This document shows, piece by piece, positions 46,485 through 58,410 of a stretch of DNA of 64,000 nt. The notes under the pieces were generated by a model. That model was not told the DNA's origin and did no database searches. It worked only from the letters and a program-made list of their open reading frames with translations. How positions within the stretch are numbered: the first letter of the stretch is position 1; every line of letters begins with the position of its first letter. The DNA is from Salvator merianae (taxonomy: Eukaryota > Chordata > Lepidosauria > Squamata > Teiidae): assembly GCA_003586115.2 (NCBI GenBank), contig QVOM02000103.1, positions 8,814,567-8,878,566 on the forward strand, given 5' to 3'. Made by a program: the position numbers and the translations under genes.

Positions 46485-46690
46485 CTACCAGGAAAGCATC
46501 AGATTAACTGAGGCTAATAGATATGATAAGGAGAAAATAGTGTTAGACCTCACTGACAAATTAATCAACAAATCATCAGGTCCAGATGGCATCCACTCAA
46601 GCATTCTCAAACAATTCCAAGGTGAGGCTATGAACTGGTTAAACAACTGGCTAAAAAAACAAGGCAGAGGGTATGAGTAAGTAGATATTT
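46485..46690 (+). mobile_element. CR1 LINE internal fragment
   Basis: The plus-strand translation near 46550-46620 gives KLINKSSGPDGIHSSILKQF, matching the conserved CR1 sequence just before the reverse transcriptase (usually ...KSPGPDGIHPRVLKEL). It is a short, broken piece of the element type also seen at 16195. Confidence 0.6.
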
Positions 46691-47839
46691 CTTGGATATT
46701 GAGTAACATAAAGAGTTGAAAAATTCTTTTGGAAAGAAAAGGTGAGTGTTTCTTAGATACTAATAATGTATATGAATAACCGGTTTTAAAGATTTTGATA
46801 GTGACAGGTAGGATAAGTGTTTTCTGAAGATTCAGTTATTTGAAGGCTCTTAGTATGGAGAGCAGGAAAAAGGCTTTATGTTGTTTCTGTATGTTTATAG
46901 TATGTTATCCTGCAGCCGCTCCACCCCAAGCTCTTGTCTCTATTTTCATCTTCATTTTACTATTTTTCAGTGTGAGCCTTCGGTATTATTTGCAGTTTGA
47001 ACAGTGATGCCAAGCGATGTCAACTGACCTCTGATGCCATGAGCTTCTAAATGTGACTGTGCTCTTTGAATGCTTTGCAACAGCCTTTAAGTGCAGTTTG
47101 GGTCTGGCAGTGTGCCCTGGATTTGAACTATGCTGCTATGTTGTATTCTGTTTGAATTACAGTTTGAGTTGTGATGCTGCTTACACCTGCCAAGTAAGCT
47201 CTGTTGCCAAGAATTACCAAGTGTAGCAAGAGTCTTATAAGCACAATTAGAAGTTAGTTCCATCTGCATGGCATTCACCAATATAATCTGGTAATGTGTA
47301 TAAAGCAAGCTGAGCCTCTACCCTATGGTGATTCTGAGGTAAGTTGTCTTCCTAAGCCCCCTTCCCTTAAATGCAATAACTCCATATTTAGGAATATTAA
47401 TCTACATTTCATGTATATACCTATGATTGCTTATTTGAGGAACCACATTCTCATGATAATGTACTATACTGCTCATTTAAAAACCAGTAGTAAAGTTTGG
47501 GTCACCACAGAAGAGGGCATATTTTTAAGTTAAATTAAATTTATTTGGTCCTTAACCAGAATACAATATTGCATACAGTACTAAAATAATAAAAATTACA
47601 ATATCAAGTAAAATAAATTATATTTAAAAGATTTAACTTGTGGAAAAAAATCCCCAAACCCTGATGTTTAGCCATTCGTTTTGATCTCTCCTTCTCTTTC
47701 TCCACAAGCACTAGGTGCCATGAGCCTTTTTACCTAGTGGCTCTGCTAGTGAATGCTATGTCAGTATAGGAGGTGGCATTATTTTAAATGTCAGTCTGCA
47801 GGGTGACTGTCTGCAAGGCAAACTGTGCTGCTCCATACA

Positions 47840-47912
47840 ACATTGTGAGAGCAAGTTACTGGACTGCTTGGTCCGTGGTCTCAGTCCAGCAGGACATTTC
47901 TTATGTTCTCAT
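47840..47912 (+). mobile_element. CR1-like 3'-tail remnant
   Basis: The text 'actggactgcttggtccgtg' followed by 'catttcttatgttctcata' resembles the CR1 tail at 44340-44411 ('ctggactagatgggcc', 'cttatgttctta'). Confidence 0.45.
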
Positions 47913-48005
47913 ACAGGCAGTTTTTGTGCAGGGTTTGCCTTACATAAATGCAAGCAATTTTTCTGAATATAATGCATTTTATACAGTATTTTTGCTATCA
48001 TAAAC

Positions 48006-48415
48006 TAAGGCTGCCTCCACATGGCAAGAGGAAAATGCAGGGTCATGTTGAGATTCCACAACAGTTTCTCACCATCCCTGCCAGACAGCAGGGCAAAATC
48101 GCAGGGCAAGTGTGGACCTTCATTGTTCTGTTACTTGATCCCACAGCAGTGTGTATTTTCAGCTGCAATTAGCCCCCATGCTTGTGCAGTGGGCATTTTC
48201 AACAAGAAGAATCCCAAGAGAGAAAGTGCCAGACAACAAAAATATCATTCTGCAGGGAAACCTGGGTTTGGTATTCTTTTTTTCTGCAATAGTGATGCCA
48301 GAAGATTTTATCTCTATATTCCAGGACTATGTTGGGATTGCCATGGACACATGTGGCAATCTCAATATAGTGCTGGGATAATCCTGAGTTTTACCCCTGT
48401 CTGCATATAGCCTAA
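48006..48415. repeat. possible non-autonomous DNA element
   Basis: The left edge 'aaggctgcctccacatgg' and the reverse complement of the right edge 'taggctatatgcagacagg' are loosely similar. They recall the ends of the element at 15321-16192. The interior has 129- and 76-codon frames without domains. Weak evidence. Confidence 0.3.
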
Positions 48416-48987
48416 GTATATTTTGACGTACTGTAGTCAGTTTTTAATAGCAGTGTATGGAAAAACTTGGAGAATTGAGAATTCTGAAAAAATAACTGTG
48501 TTTTGCTTTGCATGTTGGTTATGGGAGTGTGAATTCAAACAAACTTTTCCTCTATCTCTGAAAGTCAGTCCATGATGAATTCCCTGGATTGAAAGTGTTC
48601 CTGACAACTGGAACTGGTTATTTCTTATCAATATGCACATTTCATGCCTTTGACTTTCCTCCTTGGCTCACTGCTGCCCATCATCATGAAATGCCCATGG
48701 CAGCAGGAGCAGTAATATATTTATATGATATTTCTCCCAAATGTTTTTTTATACGTTATCACAGTAAACTATATTAATAGCTTTCCTTCATTTCTGGGCT
48801 TCTATAATTTCTTAGATGAAATGCACTCTTCATATAGATAGCTTTTATTTATTACAATGCATCTCTTTAACAAACAGCAGGTCCTCAAGGGCTCACTTTT
48901 TGCTGTCACTGGAAGAAATGGATTGGGGAGGAGAATTTTGGCAGTGGATGACAAGGATTTTTAGCAGCTTGTGGGAGTCTCTCTATC

Positions 48988-49012
48988 TATCTCTCTCTTT
49001 CTCTCTCTCTCC
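48988..49012. repeat. (CT)n-rich microsatellite
   Basis: 'tctatctctctctttctctctctctcc' type sequence. Confidence 0.8.
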
Positions 49013-49610
49013 ATACTCCTTGTTTTTGTACCGTTATTATTTCCCATTATTATTCACTTGAAATACAAAGACGCAGTTTTGCCAACACCTGAAATTTATA
49101 AGAGAATCACAAATTGAAGCTGAAATAAAGCTCTCTGTGTGTGCACGTATGCATGCTTACATGCACTTGAATAATAAAGAATAGGATAATCAACAAGACT
49201 TTCTTCTAAGAAAATACAATGAGAAGAAGAATGTCTTCCTAGGTTCAGCAGAAAATCAATAAGTTGGGATCCAGGGAGAATGTTGTGGCAGAGAGAAGGA
49301 TTTGCCACTCAATTTGCTAGTGGCCAAAGGATATAACCATCACATTTAAACACAGTACCCTTCTCTCCCTACATAATGGTTTCATCTGCATCACATCTTG
49401 ATTCACGGTGGATGCCATTAGAGCCAGTACAAAGACAAGAGAGCTTTGTGCAAACACCTGAGTTTCCTGTTAGACTCTCCACAGTATCTGGAATATTGCT
49501 GTGGGCAGAATGTCATTCCAGGCATTATATGGCTCTCGAGCTGGCTTCTGGGCCTTCTGTGCACCCAAGGGGAAGCAGACGTGATTCCCACAGCAATGAC
49601 AATCCAAGAG

Positions 49611-49836
49611 TAGAGATGTGTAGAAACTACCCTTGGTTTGCATTTGCTTCAAACCATGCGAATCACCATGAACCATGCTTGGTTCATGGTGGTTGGCTTG
49701 GTTCTTTAGAACACCCTTGGTTCAGTTCAATCAAACCTTTTTGAACCACAGTGTGGTTTAGTTCACCTGCAAACTATGTGAACACTGCAGTTCACTGTGA
49801 ACCCTGAATGAACCAAACCAGTTCAACACATCTCTG
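49611..49836. mobile_element. hAT-type short element with TAGAGATGTG ends
   Basis: It begins 'tagagatgtgtagaaac' at 49611 and ends 'caacacatctctg' at 49836. The interior is rich in 'ggttca' and 'gaacca' repeats, so it folds on itself. The flanks TCCAAGAG and CCCAAGAA agree at six of eight positions, a plausible aged duplication. Same family as 31253 and 54480. Confidence 0.65.
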
Positions 49837-49849
49837 CCCAAGAATAGTT

Positions 49850-51380
49850 AATTCTGATTTACCATTGAGTCATCCTCATCCTGAGATCAGGAAGCTCAGA
49901 AGCCAAATGAGGATATAATGTTTATAGCCTGGCTGACTGGAGGACTGCCTCAAAAGCTGACATGGATGCAGTGGGATGAAGGTGATAATTCAGCACAGAC
50001 AGAGGAATGCTGGTGATGATCAAATACAAAGGATACCATTTTTTCTGATAGTTTCCTATCCTCTGTAAAATCTTTGGATTTTTTTTCTCAGTTGAAACGG
50101 CAGAAAGTAAATCGAAGCACTAACTTTGGACAAAGCATCCAATGGATTCCAGAGGAAGATCAAACCAGAAAACAATTGTGTGCTATTAGACTATAGCACA
50201 GGAACAGACTTTCTAAAAAAACCAAGTAGGACAATACCTTGCAGATGAATCTTCAGGATCTTTGATCATATCCCTATTGTTCTTCATGATGAGAAATAAT
50301 CTTGTAATGAAGCTGAAGCTTTAATTGAAGGATATTTTTACCTATTCTCTCTATATTTATATGAGACAGAAGAAAGACACTGGTAGATGAGAACAAAACA
50401 AAAGAACTGTAAATGAGATGTTCTCTTGTGTCAGTATCTCAATAGTATGCAATTTCCGAGAATGTATCTATTATAACTTCCTATTGCAAAGTAAAAATAG
50501 CCTCAAGAGCCATGAAATAACTGTTAACAAAAATAGTTTCAAAATCAGTATGATCCTGAAATCACTCCTTGCAAAACTGCCATGCCACGTGAAGCCAAAC
50601 ACTTGTGAAAATGTCGCCACAATTTCTAAATTGCAATGTAGAGCCATAGAAATAACTATTATTACATCAACCTTTCAATTTAGTTTGAACACGAATGAAT
50701 ACTAAGGAAGTACAGCATGTAGTAAAATTAGAATACGAGTGAAATATACCATCTCAAATATTCATGAAAGGAATATTCAGGGTGAACTTTCAAATTATTT
50801 TTAGCAACATGACTTGCACTGAAATCAGGGTTCGTAGTTTTTCCTTACGAATATAAGGTAGATTGTTACTGAGTAAATTACGAAAGACCTGTAGGTTTGT
50901 AACTGGAAGATTATTTATTCCTCAAAGTCAAGGATTAATTGTTAAAAGACTGATAAATTTAGAAATTGATTAAAGAGACCATTGGTACTCCTCAATTTCT
51001 TAAATGATGTAGATTCAAATTAGGTCTTAACATAACATTGCAAACAACAAGGAGACAATTTACAATAGGTTGTTTTGATGTATTGTCAGATGTGGAGAAC
51101 AAGTAAAGACTACATATGCAAATATAAACTTCTTCATGCAAAACAAGGTTCTGTGTTATGTTATACTATTTCTTTTATCAAAAACTGAGATGCAGAAAAT
51201 TCTCTATCCTTCTAACTAGGCTTCCAGGGAGAACTAACAGTTTCCACATCAGATTTTTTTTAAGAGAAATCCTCTGATATGTTCAAAAATATCATAGAAT
51301 TCTGCACAGCTCTGTGCAAAATTCATAAATCTTGAATCAACAAATTCTTGTCCTTATATATTGTTATATTGTCATCATTG
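49850..51380. other. stretch without a recognisable gene
   Basis: AT-rich, no domain-bearing frame, no transposon termini recognised. Confidence 0.5.
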
Positions 51381-51954
51381 ACGCTTACCTTATATTTCTA
51401 GCTGACCATTAACCAAAATAAAATTAGTGAGATCTGTTGGACAGTTTCTGTCCTCTCCAGGATTGGATTGCCTCAGGGCTGGATAGTTTTCTGGATCTGC
51501 TTCTGAATTGGTAGCTGTCTTCAGCCTGAACAAAATATAAAGCAAAAGATGTATATGTAATGCTTTGTCAGGTGGAGAGATACAGGTAACTTTCTCACAC
51601 CATGCAGGCCAGTCTTGGCTTCTGAAGTTGCTGGCCAGGACAATCTTCACCAGGCACCCAGAAGTAGCCCATTTCCAGGTCTGTTTCTGGAAAACCAGTG
51701 AAATGGCACTGGAATCTGCATGAAAGCTGGGCCAATCTAGCCATGTGCACTGCAGACAGCTGTTCTGATCCACCACTGTGATTGCTGGACAAACTGCTTT
51801 AAAACATTCTTACCTTGGATTGGGCTCTAATGTGATTTTTGTGCTGGAAGGTGCTCCAGCACTTGGTCCCATGAGGGCATGCCATTTCTAAGGGGTCACA
51901 GCCTCTCAGGAGAACACTCTTCTGTCTGGATACTGTGTTCCTCATCCACTGTAA

Positions 51955-52099
51955 GAAGGCATCCAGACATGCAGGGAGTTGAGAACAGGTGAAGGTTTTG
52001 CTTTTATATTCTGCTTGAGAATGCCGAGAAGCAATTGGTGGGCTACTGTGTGAGATAGATGCTGAACTAGATGTGCCGTGGATCCTTTTTTGTTCTTAT
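51955..52099 (+). mobile_element. CR1 3'-tail fragment
   Basis: Closely matches 44270-44400: 'gaacaggtgaaggttttgc', 'tgcttgagaatgcc', 'agcaattggtgggct' and 'ctgaactagatg', ending 'ttgttcttatcc'. Only the untranslated tail is present. Confidence 0.75.
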
Positions 52100-52694
52100 C
52101 CACAATTAAGGTGGAGAATAATTTGGGGAATGATGATGCCTGACTATAAGGTGAAGGTGTAATAGGTGTAAAAGGGAAAAAAATAACTTCTGTTATTATT
52201 TACCTATACTATTCTTCCTAGAATTTCTAAGTTTATAATTTTAAGTGGTAACATTAAGTATATAACTGTATATTTCTATTTTAAGTTTTCATTTTTAAAA
52301 AAACAACAACACTATCCCCTTAACTATAAATACTGTGCTTATTTTATCATTTGCATTTCAGAACAAAGAGGATTTTGCAGGATGAAACCCCAAATCCCTA
52401 CAAATTAGAAATCTGACATTGAATCAAGGATGCTGATCATTTTCCCTTCTTACTAAATTCTTTATGATCTTTTTAGAACTTTTTTTACCCAAAATAATTA
52501 GGAATTGTCTATAAGATTAGGAATAGCTTCCTCCTCAACTCTAAATAATTAAAAACAAGGAGAGCTAAAATTCCCACCATCCATAAGTTTACTAGCTTTA
52601 TAATTATTGCATTTAGATCAGGGTTGTTCGAAGTGTGATGCTGTAGATGTTCCTGAACTACAATGTCAGTGGCTGGCACAGAATGCTGAGTTAT

Positions 52695-52970
52695 TGGGCC
52701 TTTTCACACAACACAGATTGTCCTGCACTGCCCTGGCCTGAAACAGGCAACCTAGCCCATGTTGAGCCAGGCCAAGGATCATGCACATTGCAGGTGTTCT
52801 ATGGTAGTATGTAGTGGCAGCACATGGCTTTAAGGGCCTGCCCAGAGCCCTGCTGCAACAGTACAGAGGCTCAGAGGCCCCACAAACAGTGATTGCTCGC
52901 TTCCCATACATTACAAACACCCACCCTTAAAGCCATGGGCCAACACCAGTGGTAAGTGCAAAAACACCCT
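52695..52970. mobile_element. short DNA element with GGGCC-TTTTCACAC ends
   Basis: The left end 'gggccttttcacacaac' (52696) and the right end 'gtaagtgcaaaaacaccct' (52952-52970) are imperfect inverses, as in the copy at 18711. No coding capacity. Confidence 0.55.
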
Positions 52971-53559
52971 ATGTTTCTTAACACAGAGAAAATCACCTAC
53001 TTTTCAAACTTCTGTCAATATTTGTCACTACTTCTTACAGTTTTATAACAAAACAGCAGATAAGACATATATAGCTATGTTTGTGATATAGGCTTGTTGC
53101 TGCAGGAGCATGCAGCCTGACTCTAAAGGAAAATAAATGTTAAAAAGAGAGAGAGATTGAGAGAAAGAAAGAAGGAAGGAAAGATCCTTATAAAATTCCA
53201 TGGTGGTGACGAAATGTGACCAATTATCCCTCCGGCTCAGAAACTGTGCCAAAGGCATGGGCGTTTCAGCCAAATGACTCATTTGCCTTGCATTGATTCA
53301 TGACATTTTTAGCCAGCTGTGCTGAAAGACTAATTTCTCAACTATACCATATTTTCTCTGATGTTAGAGCAATAACTAAAACTATCCTCAGAATCCTCTT
53401 TAAAGAGTTTGACTTTTTGGGAAAGTGACATTCACTCTATCATGCACCTGTGTTTGATGTTGGTGTAAAAAAAGTTATGTTTCATCTATTCAGACTCCTG
53501 TCTAAGTGGACACACATATATTATAAGAAGGTCATCAGTGTCCATTAACACATCAGCAC

Positions 53560-53750
53560 TTAAGGGTGGGGCAGATAAAGGGGTTGGTATGGCTGAAACC
53601 TGGGTCCTTATTTCAGATTATATCCTGGAATAGAGACCTGCCATCCATATGCTAGGCCTGCTGAAGTCTGCACTAGCACGCAGATGGTAGTTTCCTATTC
53701 TGGGATATAATCCAGAAAAAGGTCCAGTGCAGAAAGGGCCCCACAGAAGC
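53560..53750. repeat. GC-rich DNA element fragment
   Basis: It ends 'ccagtgcagaaagggcccc' (about 53723-53742), the inverse form of the GGGCC-type ends found elsewhere, and carries an internal inverse pair ('tatatcctggaat' near 53619, 'gggatataatcc' near 53701). The left end is uncertain. Confidence 0.4.
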
Positions 53751-54479
53751 ATATCCAAGAGCATCTTGGCCACTCCTGCTTTCCATTGCTCCCTTGGGCT
53801 CAGACAGGGAAAGAAACTGGACAATGGCAGCAGGCAGAAAAAATCGTAGTTCTCACCTGTTTGTTTAGTAACTCACCCATCAGTTTTCTTCCCAGATGTA
53901 AGTAATAGTGGGGCAGGAGGAGAAAAAAGAGGAACTGCTACTTCTAAGACTGACACTGAAAACAGTAGAACAACAACAACAACAAAATCCTGTGTACTTA
54001 TACTAACTGTATCAAATTGTGCAAAGGTCAAGTGCAGAACTTGGAAGAAAATATTAAGTATTCTGCAGCTGTATTGTTAATTCCTTTGTAGATGAAATTT
54101 CTTTCCAAAAACAGATAATTACATTAAAAAAAAAAAGTTTAACCCATGGACTTTCTATGTCATACACAGTCAGGCTTTGGCATAAAGGACATGATTTCAT
54201 ACTGGGAAAATATGTCTTTACAAAATAATGTTTAGCAAACATGGAAGTGTGTACAAACTTTGTGAATAATATAACATTATTGTTCTTATCCAAAGTTTAA
54301 GAAAATAATGGTTCTCTGTACAATAAGTCAATTGTTCATACTTTGTGATTTTAGTGTTTAAATTTTAATCAGCATAATTGGAAGTTTAAAGGTAACATGA
54401 CAATAATTTGAAGTATATTGAAACATACCTTGGCATCTTTGCTTATAAATTTCAGTAGCATGGGCTGTCCATTTCTGAT

Positions 54480-54846
54480 TATAGATGTGCCAGACAGGTT
54501 CATTTTCAAACCTGTTAAACACCCATGTTTGAAGCAATTCGCATCAGACCAAACCACCCCCCTCTTTGAGGGGGACAGTTCAATTCAAATTGAGCCATAG
54601 ATATTCATAAGAGCAAATCAAACAGCCCCTGTTTGATTTGAACAGTTTCTAGTTTGACTTTCTAGTCAACAGTTTCTAGCAAACAGTTTCTAGTTTGCAA
54701 AGAGCCTTCCAGTGTATATTTATATGGTATTTTAAAAAGCGAACGGGCTCACACCTGTACAATGTTCAAACTGAACTGGGTTGAATCTGTTTGACCCAAT
54801 TCAAATTCAAACTGAACCACTATTTTTACTTTTGTGCATATCTCTA
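54480..54846. mobile_element. hAT-type short element with exact 8-bp target duplication
   Basis: It begins 'tatagatgtgcca' at 54480 and ends 'gtgcatatctcta' at 54846. TTTCTGAT at 54472-54479 is repeated exactly at 54847-54854. The interior is rich in 'gtttgaa/ttcaaac' and contains short repeats of 'aacagtttctag' at 54643-54690. No transposase; mobilised in trans if at all. Confidence 0.8.
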
Positions 54847-54859
54847 TTTCTGATTAATG

Positions 54860-56640
54860 GCAAGGGATAAAGTGAATAATAGTTGTCTACAGATATAAAC
54901 TTCCCTAGTAAAGTGGATTGTATTTATTTATGGCATTCCTAACCTGTCTTTTCTCCAAAAAGGTTAAATGGCAGTGCATACCATTTTCCTTCTGTCCATG
55001 TTATCCTCACCACAAACCTATGATGTGGGTGAGGCTGAGAAACAATCCTTCTACCCAGAATGCTAAAAGGGAATAGGAGGGAACTTTCTTTTATGTAATA
55101 TTATTATAGCACAACCAGTCACAGGTCCACTACTCCAAGAAAGAATTACATTTTAAGTGTGTATGGACAGTTTTATTCATGATTGTTTGCGTGCATTCTG
55201 TGACAATAGCTGAACAGGTTCTTTTTTGATGTCGCCAGGCCCTCCAAGAGATCAGATGAGGCCCCAGCCATTTCAAATTGTGAGGTTTCTTGACTGTTGG
55301 AAAGAGAGATAAAAAATATTTTTATGTAAAGAATGGCATGTTTTTCATTTTTGTTTTTATAGAATACATGAGAATCTAGTTGAGGTAAGCACCTCAGACA
55401 AATGTCAATAGTAAGCCCCTCCCCCATAGGGCCGGGATCTGGCAAGAAGAGGTCTTCAGTAACCTAAGAAACACTTTTTGTCATTTTCACTGCTCTAGTA
55501 TTTCATGTATTTTTTTCTGAAATGAAGTTTTGTTTATTTAAAAAACAAATGAAAAAGGCACTATGGGACTGTCGTCATTATAAAAGGCTATTATCATTAC
55601 ATTTCTGAAACAATTTGTCTGCCCTTTGTGTAAATTCAGCTTGGTCTGAAGTGTTAAAAAGTAAACTCAAAGTGTTGTAAGCACATGGGGGTATGTGCAC
55701 ATGGGTGATTTTGCTACTAAGTAAATAGAAATTATTAGAACTCACTTTAGATACTCACATATGTATTTTTTTACATCAGACTCCAAATACAAATATAACA
55801 ACCAAGCTGTGAGACATTCTGGCAGTTTCTAAATTACAAAACTACTGTGTGTATTTGCCTAATATTTGAAACTGTAAGATCTTCTAAAAGTACATATATC
55901 AGAAAATTACATATATCAGAAAACAGCTTCATTCTCAAATAATCAGTGTTGTTCTGCCATTCAGATTCAGACTTTCTAATTCCAGTTTTATTCTTCACTC
56001 CTCTATTTTATCCAGTTTGCCGAACTAACAAACTTTTACAAATCTGTTAACACAGTTATTGGTGCTATTTCTATTTCTTCCATAACAGAATCAGCTGCAA
56101 GATAAACAAAAAAGACTGTTTGCTCATTTGATTCTTATATATGCTTTACATGAGCTGCTGACTAAAACAAAGTAAAGTACATATATCAGCTTACTATTCA
56201 ATCCCACGTCAGGAAAATAGTTTAGTTTTCTTGACTCATATTGGTGGAGGCATCTTGACCTTACTTATGAGGTTATCCTGTTGTTTAGTAGAAAATAATA
56301 TGTTTTAAGCATGTAATTAGTAAAAGCACAGTTCCCTACACAAAAAAACCATATAATACAATATTAGAACAGCAGCTGTAATTAATGTTTGTGGTGTTTG
56401 TATACAATATTAAACACAAGCTTTGGCCTTGCCTACCCCTCCCCCACTCCTCTTCTCTCGTCTCTACTGACATGGTTTCAGGAGGTAGACTGGAAGCCTT
56501 TACTTCCATGTTTAGCCAACAATTGTTTATTATGTCCCACCTAAAACGAAATGAAGTGCAATTCAGACACGATGATGATGATTCTACTGATGGGGTGAGG
56601 CGGTCAGCAAGCCTAGATGGTAGTGCTCGAAGTTTTATTG
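54860..56640. other. stretch without a recognisable gene
   Basis: AT-rich. A short direct repeat 'acatatatcagaaaa' lies near 55892-55923. Two overlapping frames at 56336-56768 (118 and 127 codons, opposite strands) have no recognisable domain; the plus-strand one runs into the next element. Confidence 0.4.
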
Positions 56641-56650
56641 ATAAAACTGT

Positions 56651-57567
56651 GGGCCTGTTCACACTTGACATTAGCAAGCATGAGGCATTCAAACCAGAAG
56701 ACGGTCACAGCGACTGGCAGTGGACCTCATCCACTGCTGACTGCTACTACCACTGGTGCAGTAAGTAGCTGTCTAAATCCTTACCTAAAGATCAGTGAGC
56801 TTCAGGTAAGGATTCGTCTGCACTTACCTGCACCACGGCAGTGGCCATCTTCTGGGTCATGGGCCCACCCACCACGCATGCGTGATCTCGCGATCACACA
56901 CGCGCAATGGTCAATAGGGCCTACCCCTTCACACGGGCCCCAGTCAGGCCCACGATGCTGCAATCAGGCCTGGGAGGCCGGATGGGGCCGCACTGTACCC
57001 CATCCGGCGTTCTGGTGCCCGATCACGGACACGAAGGATGGTCGCCATGGCAGCATTCTGTAAGTGTCGGACCACTGCCATGGTGATTGGGAGGCCCATG
57101 CAGTGTGCAGGCATGACATGGATCATGCCTGCGCACTGGACCCTTTGCAGTAGCACCATCGGGCCTTCCTGAACGTGCCCATGGTGCCCCAATAGGGCCA
57201 GCGTGGGCTAATCGGGGTGGCCTGATCACCTCAATTGGGCTGGCCAGGCCCAATCAGGGCACCACAGACTCGATCAGGTAGGTCTGATGGCACTATGGCA
57301 AGGGGCCCATTGTGCAGGCATGATCCATGGCATGCCTGTGCACTGTGCGGATCTCCCGGTCACCATGGCAGCATCCTGACACTTGCAGGTCACTGTCATG
57401 GCAAGGATCAGGCATGGCTACTGGTGTTCGCACCCGTAAATGCTGGTAGCCTGCTTCAGGTGTGTTTTTAGGCTCCATGGTGCAGACAGTGTCTGCATGA
57501 TGGAGTCTATTCCTCTGTAGAATGGGCCAATTAGCCCATTCTATGGTGGAAAGTGTGAACAGGCCCT
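56651..57567. mobile_element. 0.9-kb non-autonomous DNA transposon with GGGCCTGTTCACACTT ends
   Basis: The left end 'gggcctgttcacacttgac' (56651) and the right end 'aaagtgtgaacaggccc' (to 57566) are inverted repeats. The interior is strongly GC-rich with CATGG/CCATG and CACTGG motifs and overlapping frames on both strands (up to 148 codons), none domain-like. Internal short palindromes include 'gggccaattagcccattcta'. Its right-end region recurs at 42671. Confidence 0.75.
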
Positions 57568-57569
57568 GT

Positions 57570-58160
57570 GTTTCTCCAAAAGGACAAGGCATGCAATTTG
57601 GGGGTGCCTTAGATCTGCCTCTGTGGACTTTGTCCCAAACTCTGTTCATGGCATGAAGAGTCTTTTACCACCCAGTTCTGGCATATCACCTAGCAAACCC
57701 ATTCAGACCGAAGCTGCCTTGGCTATCTGTCTTCAGGTCTCAGGCACATATGAGCCATAGCTGGGCTTCTGTTAGGGTGATCAGTTCTGATTTGCAGATG
57801 AGAGTCCTCCAGAAAACAGTCCTCTGTTGAAAGACAAGCTTTATTTGAAGGACCATGTGGTCTAACTGCATCCTAAAGACAAGAAGGAGGAACATGAACA
57901 GTAGTTGGATGTAAACACACAGGTCACCTGTCTTTTTATTTAAAATGTAGTCAATTTTATGCCTGTTTTTAAAGATTTGTGTGAGAGAGCAAATATGATG
58001 CCCTGCCTTGATTAAGTAGCAAGTCCTGTTTGTGATGAATAAAAAAAGTTTTGATTCAGAGTTAGTGATATGGCTCAAGACACCTTAACATTGCCAAGAA
58101 TACAACTGTTCATAACCCTGTACAACCTCCTCCACTCTCCTTTCATAAGAAAGTAACAAT
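57570..58160. other. stretch without a recognisable gene
   Basis: The 112-codon minus-strand frame at 57740-58078 is Leu/Phe/Ile-rich and looks like chance translation of AT-rich DNA. Confidence 0.45.
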
Positions 58161-58170
58161 TCTGATACAT

Positions 58171-58171
58171 T

Positions 58172-58202
<31 letters not shown>

Positions 58203-58204
58203 TA
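58171..58204. repeat. (TTTA)n tract, 3' tail of the L2
   Basis: Tetranucleotide repeat at the 3' end of the minus-strand L2. L2 elements end in short tandem repeats instead of poly(A). Confidence 0.9.
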
Positions 58205-58410
58205 TCCCGCCTTTTTCCCAAAAAAGGGACTCAAGGCGGCGTACAAGATTAAAACAACAATACAGTAGTATAAAAAATTAAAAACTACCCATTCATATAT
58301 ACAAGTAAAAATAGAATAAATAAAATCCAAGAGTAGGAATCAAATATTAAAAATAAAACAAGTTATTAAACACTATAAAAAGATAAAAGACAAAAAAAGA
58401 TAGAAAACAA

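Noticed and set aside
48816..49061. An 81-codon frame ending in a Leu/Ser-rich run
   Set aside because: The run comes from the (CT)n microsatellite at 48988-49012.
56385..57649. Frames of 76-148 codons in the 56651 element
   Set aside because: GC-rich DNA with few stops gives open frames on several strands at once, with no domain or codon bias.
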